The position numbers were made by a program, and so were the translations under genes. Of a stretch of 7,187 nucleotides of DNA, positions 6,429 to 7,187 are shown piece after piece. Position 1 is the first letter of the stretch. Each line of letters starts with the position of its first letter. Under the pieces are notes generated by a model. The model saw only the letters and a program-made list of their open reading frames with translations, was not told the DNA's origin and did no database searches. Source of the DNA: Deltaproteobacteria bacterium UBA3076 (GTDB lineage Bacteria; Desulfobacterota; Dissulfuribacteria; Dissulfuribacterales; UBA3076); contig DFBQ01000191.1 of NCBI GenBank assembly GCA_002367355.1, positions 263 to 7,449 of the forward strand. Reading direction: 5' to 3'.

Positions 6429-7175
6429 TTAAGAAGATTGAAAGCATAGTCTTTTCAAGTTCAAAATCATGCTGGCTCCGGCGATTGTTGTACCATAGAG
6501 ATAAAGCGGCTTTTGATATTTGTCTGAAAGAGAAATCAATTGAGACAGGGAATCATTTACTATTGTTGAGCCTGTCGTCAGGATGACGTCGCAGGTCTTA
6601 AAGAGTTCTTCTGTCATTTCTTTGCCATCCCAGATAGACACCCCATATTTTATTCTATTAATATTATCTCTATCAAGGTCTGTTACTTTCAGCTTTTCCG
6701 CAGATAACCTGCTGGAGAAATTATCTATTATTGCCGGCTGGAAGCCAACAATTCCGATCCTGACATCAGAGCTGTATTTATCGATGACTGCTCTGACCAT
6801 TTCCTCGGCGCATAATTCAGGCTCTTTGTCCTTGCAGTGAATAGTGCCGTTAGCTATATCCACGTATCGCATCAGTGCATTCAGCGTAGCGACGAAGAGC
6901 GCTCTCTCGCCGTTATCCGTTAATCTTAATTTGAGTATTTCCTTAAGCTTACCCCTGAAAGTTTTTGGGATGTCAGTAAAGGCCTGCCCCAAGGCATTTT
7001 TGAAATTCGCCTGGATTAAAGACTCCTTGCCTTGAAGCAGCGGGAAATCCTTCCTTTCTGTATTGCCTATGGCTTCTTCAGGTGTCAGGATTTTTGCCGT
7101 GATATTTACTTCACTTTCCATGAGACCATTTTCTGTAGCTATATCATTCAGCGCTCTTTTCAGTTCTTCGTACAT
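6429..7175 (-). CDS. DUF4213/DUF364 family protein (putative heavy-metal chelation, Rossmann-like)
   Basis: The protein matches the family pairing an enolase-N-like DUF4213 domain with a Rossmann-like DUF364 domain. A structure of a family member from Desulfitobacterium led to the suggestion of a role in heavy-metal chelation, but no reaction is established. The N-terminal part (about 1-125) carries IGNTERKDFPLLQGKE (36-51) and the Cys-containing stretch NGTIHCKDKEPELCA (109-123) with C114 and C122. The C-terminal part carries IGIVGFQPAII (140-150), VTDLDRD (164-170), VILTTGSTIVND (197-208) and YLYGTTIAGA (225-234), ending in LCF. At 248 residues it is about full length. The ATG at 7175 has only a weak, close AAAAGGA upstream. 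The frame stays open to the window edge, so a start further right cannot be excluded. Parts of the coding sequence (about 6640-6730) look more AT-rich than the neighbouring genes. It converges on the deacetylase-like gene and has no visible functional link to it. Confidence 0.85.
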   Translation of the reverse strand: MYEELKRALNDIATENGLMESEVNITAKILTPEEAIGNTERKDFPLLQGKESLIQANFKNALGQAFTDIPKTFRGKLKEILKLRLTDNGERALFVATLNALMRYVDIANGTIHCKDKEPELCAEEMVRAVIDKYSSDVRIGIVGFQPAIIDNFSSRLSAEKLKVTDLDRDNINRIKYGVSIWDGKEMTEELFKTCDVILTTGSTIVNDSLSQLISLSDKYQKPLYLYGTTIAGASMILNLKRLCFQSS

Positions 7176-7187
7176 TTTCCTTTTGCC

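Noticed and set aside
6583..7035. Two plus-strand frames antisense to the DUF364 gene
   Set aside because: Their Ser/Leu/Ile-rich composition is typical of antisense reading of a coding strand, and the opposite strand encodes a well-conserved protein.

Overview
The window looks like chromosomal core sequence from a Gram-negative bacterium. It has moderate GC by eye, densely packed genes and mostly intact reading frames. The gene set fits Desulfobacterota (formerly Deltaproteobacteria) or a neighbouring anaerobic phylum: an exported TPR-AMIN-Amidase_3 cell wall amidase, a long-chain polyprenyl diphosphate synthase, and a DUF4213/DUF364 protein of the kind common in anaerobes. This placement is inferred from protein style, not from a marker gene. 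There is no sign of phage, transposon, CRISPR array, tRNA or rRNA.

Layout. Bases 1-35 hold a degenerate 7-bp tandem repeat, probably the end of a longer array. Next come two minus-strand genes that read leftwards and probably form one operon: mutS (1869-4568), then the amidase (41-1846). A 73-bp divergent intergenic region (4569-4641) separates them from two plus-strand genes that are close enough to be co-transcribed: a polyprenyl diphosphate synthase (4642-5652) and a polysaccharide-deacetylase-fold protein (5663-6388). After a 40-bp convergent gap, a minus-strand DUF364-type gene (6429-7175) runs to the right edge.

Functions. MutS starts methyl-directed or strand-directed mismatch repair. 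The amidase cleaves septal or peripheral peptidoglycan in the periplasm. The polyprenyl synthase makes the isoprenoid tail of a quinone, or another long polyprenyl chain. The deacetylase-like protein is membrane-anchored and keeps the NodB fold landmarks, but most of its catalytic and metal-binding positions are substituted, so it may be a pseudoenzyme. The DUF364 protein has all the family motifs, but its biochemical role is not established.

The points most worth a second look are the degraded active site of the deacetylase-like protein and the heptad repeat, which places stop codons in all six frames. I see no convincing new multi-gene system here.
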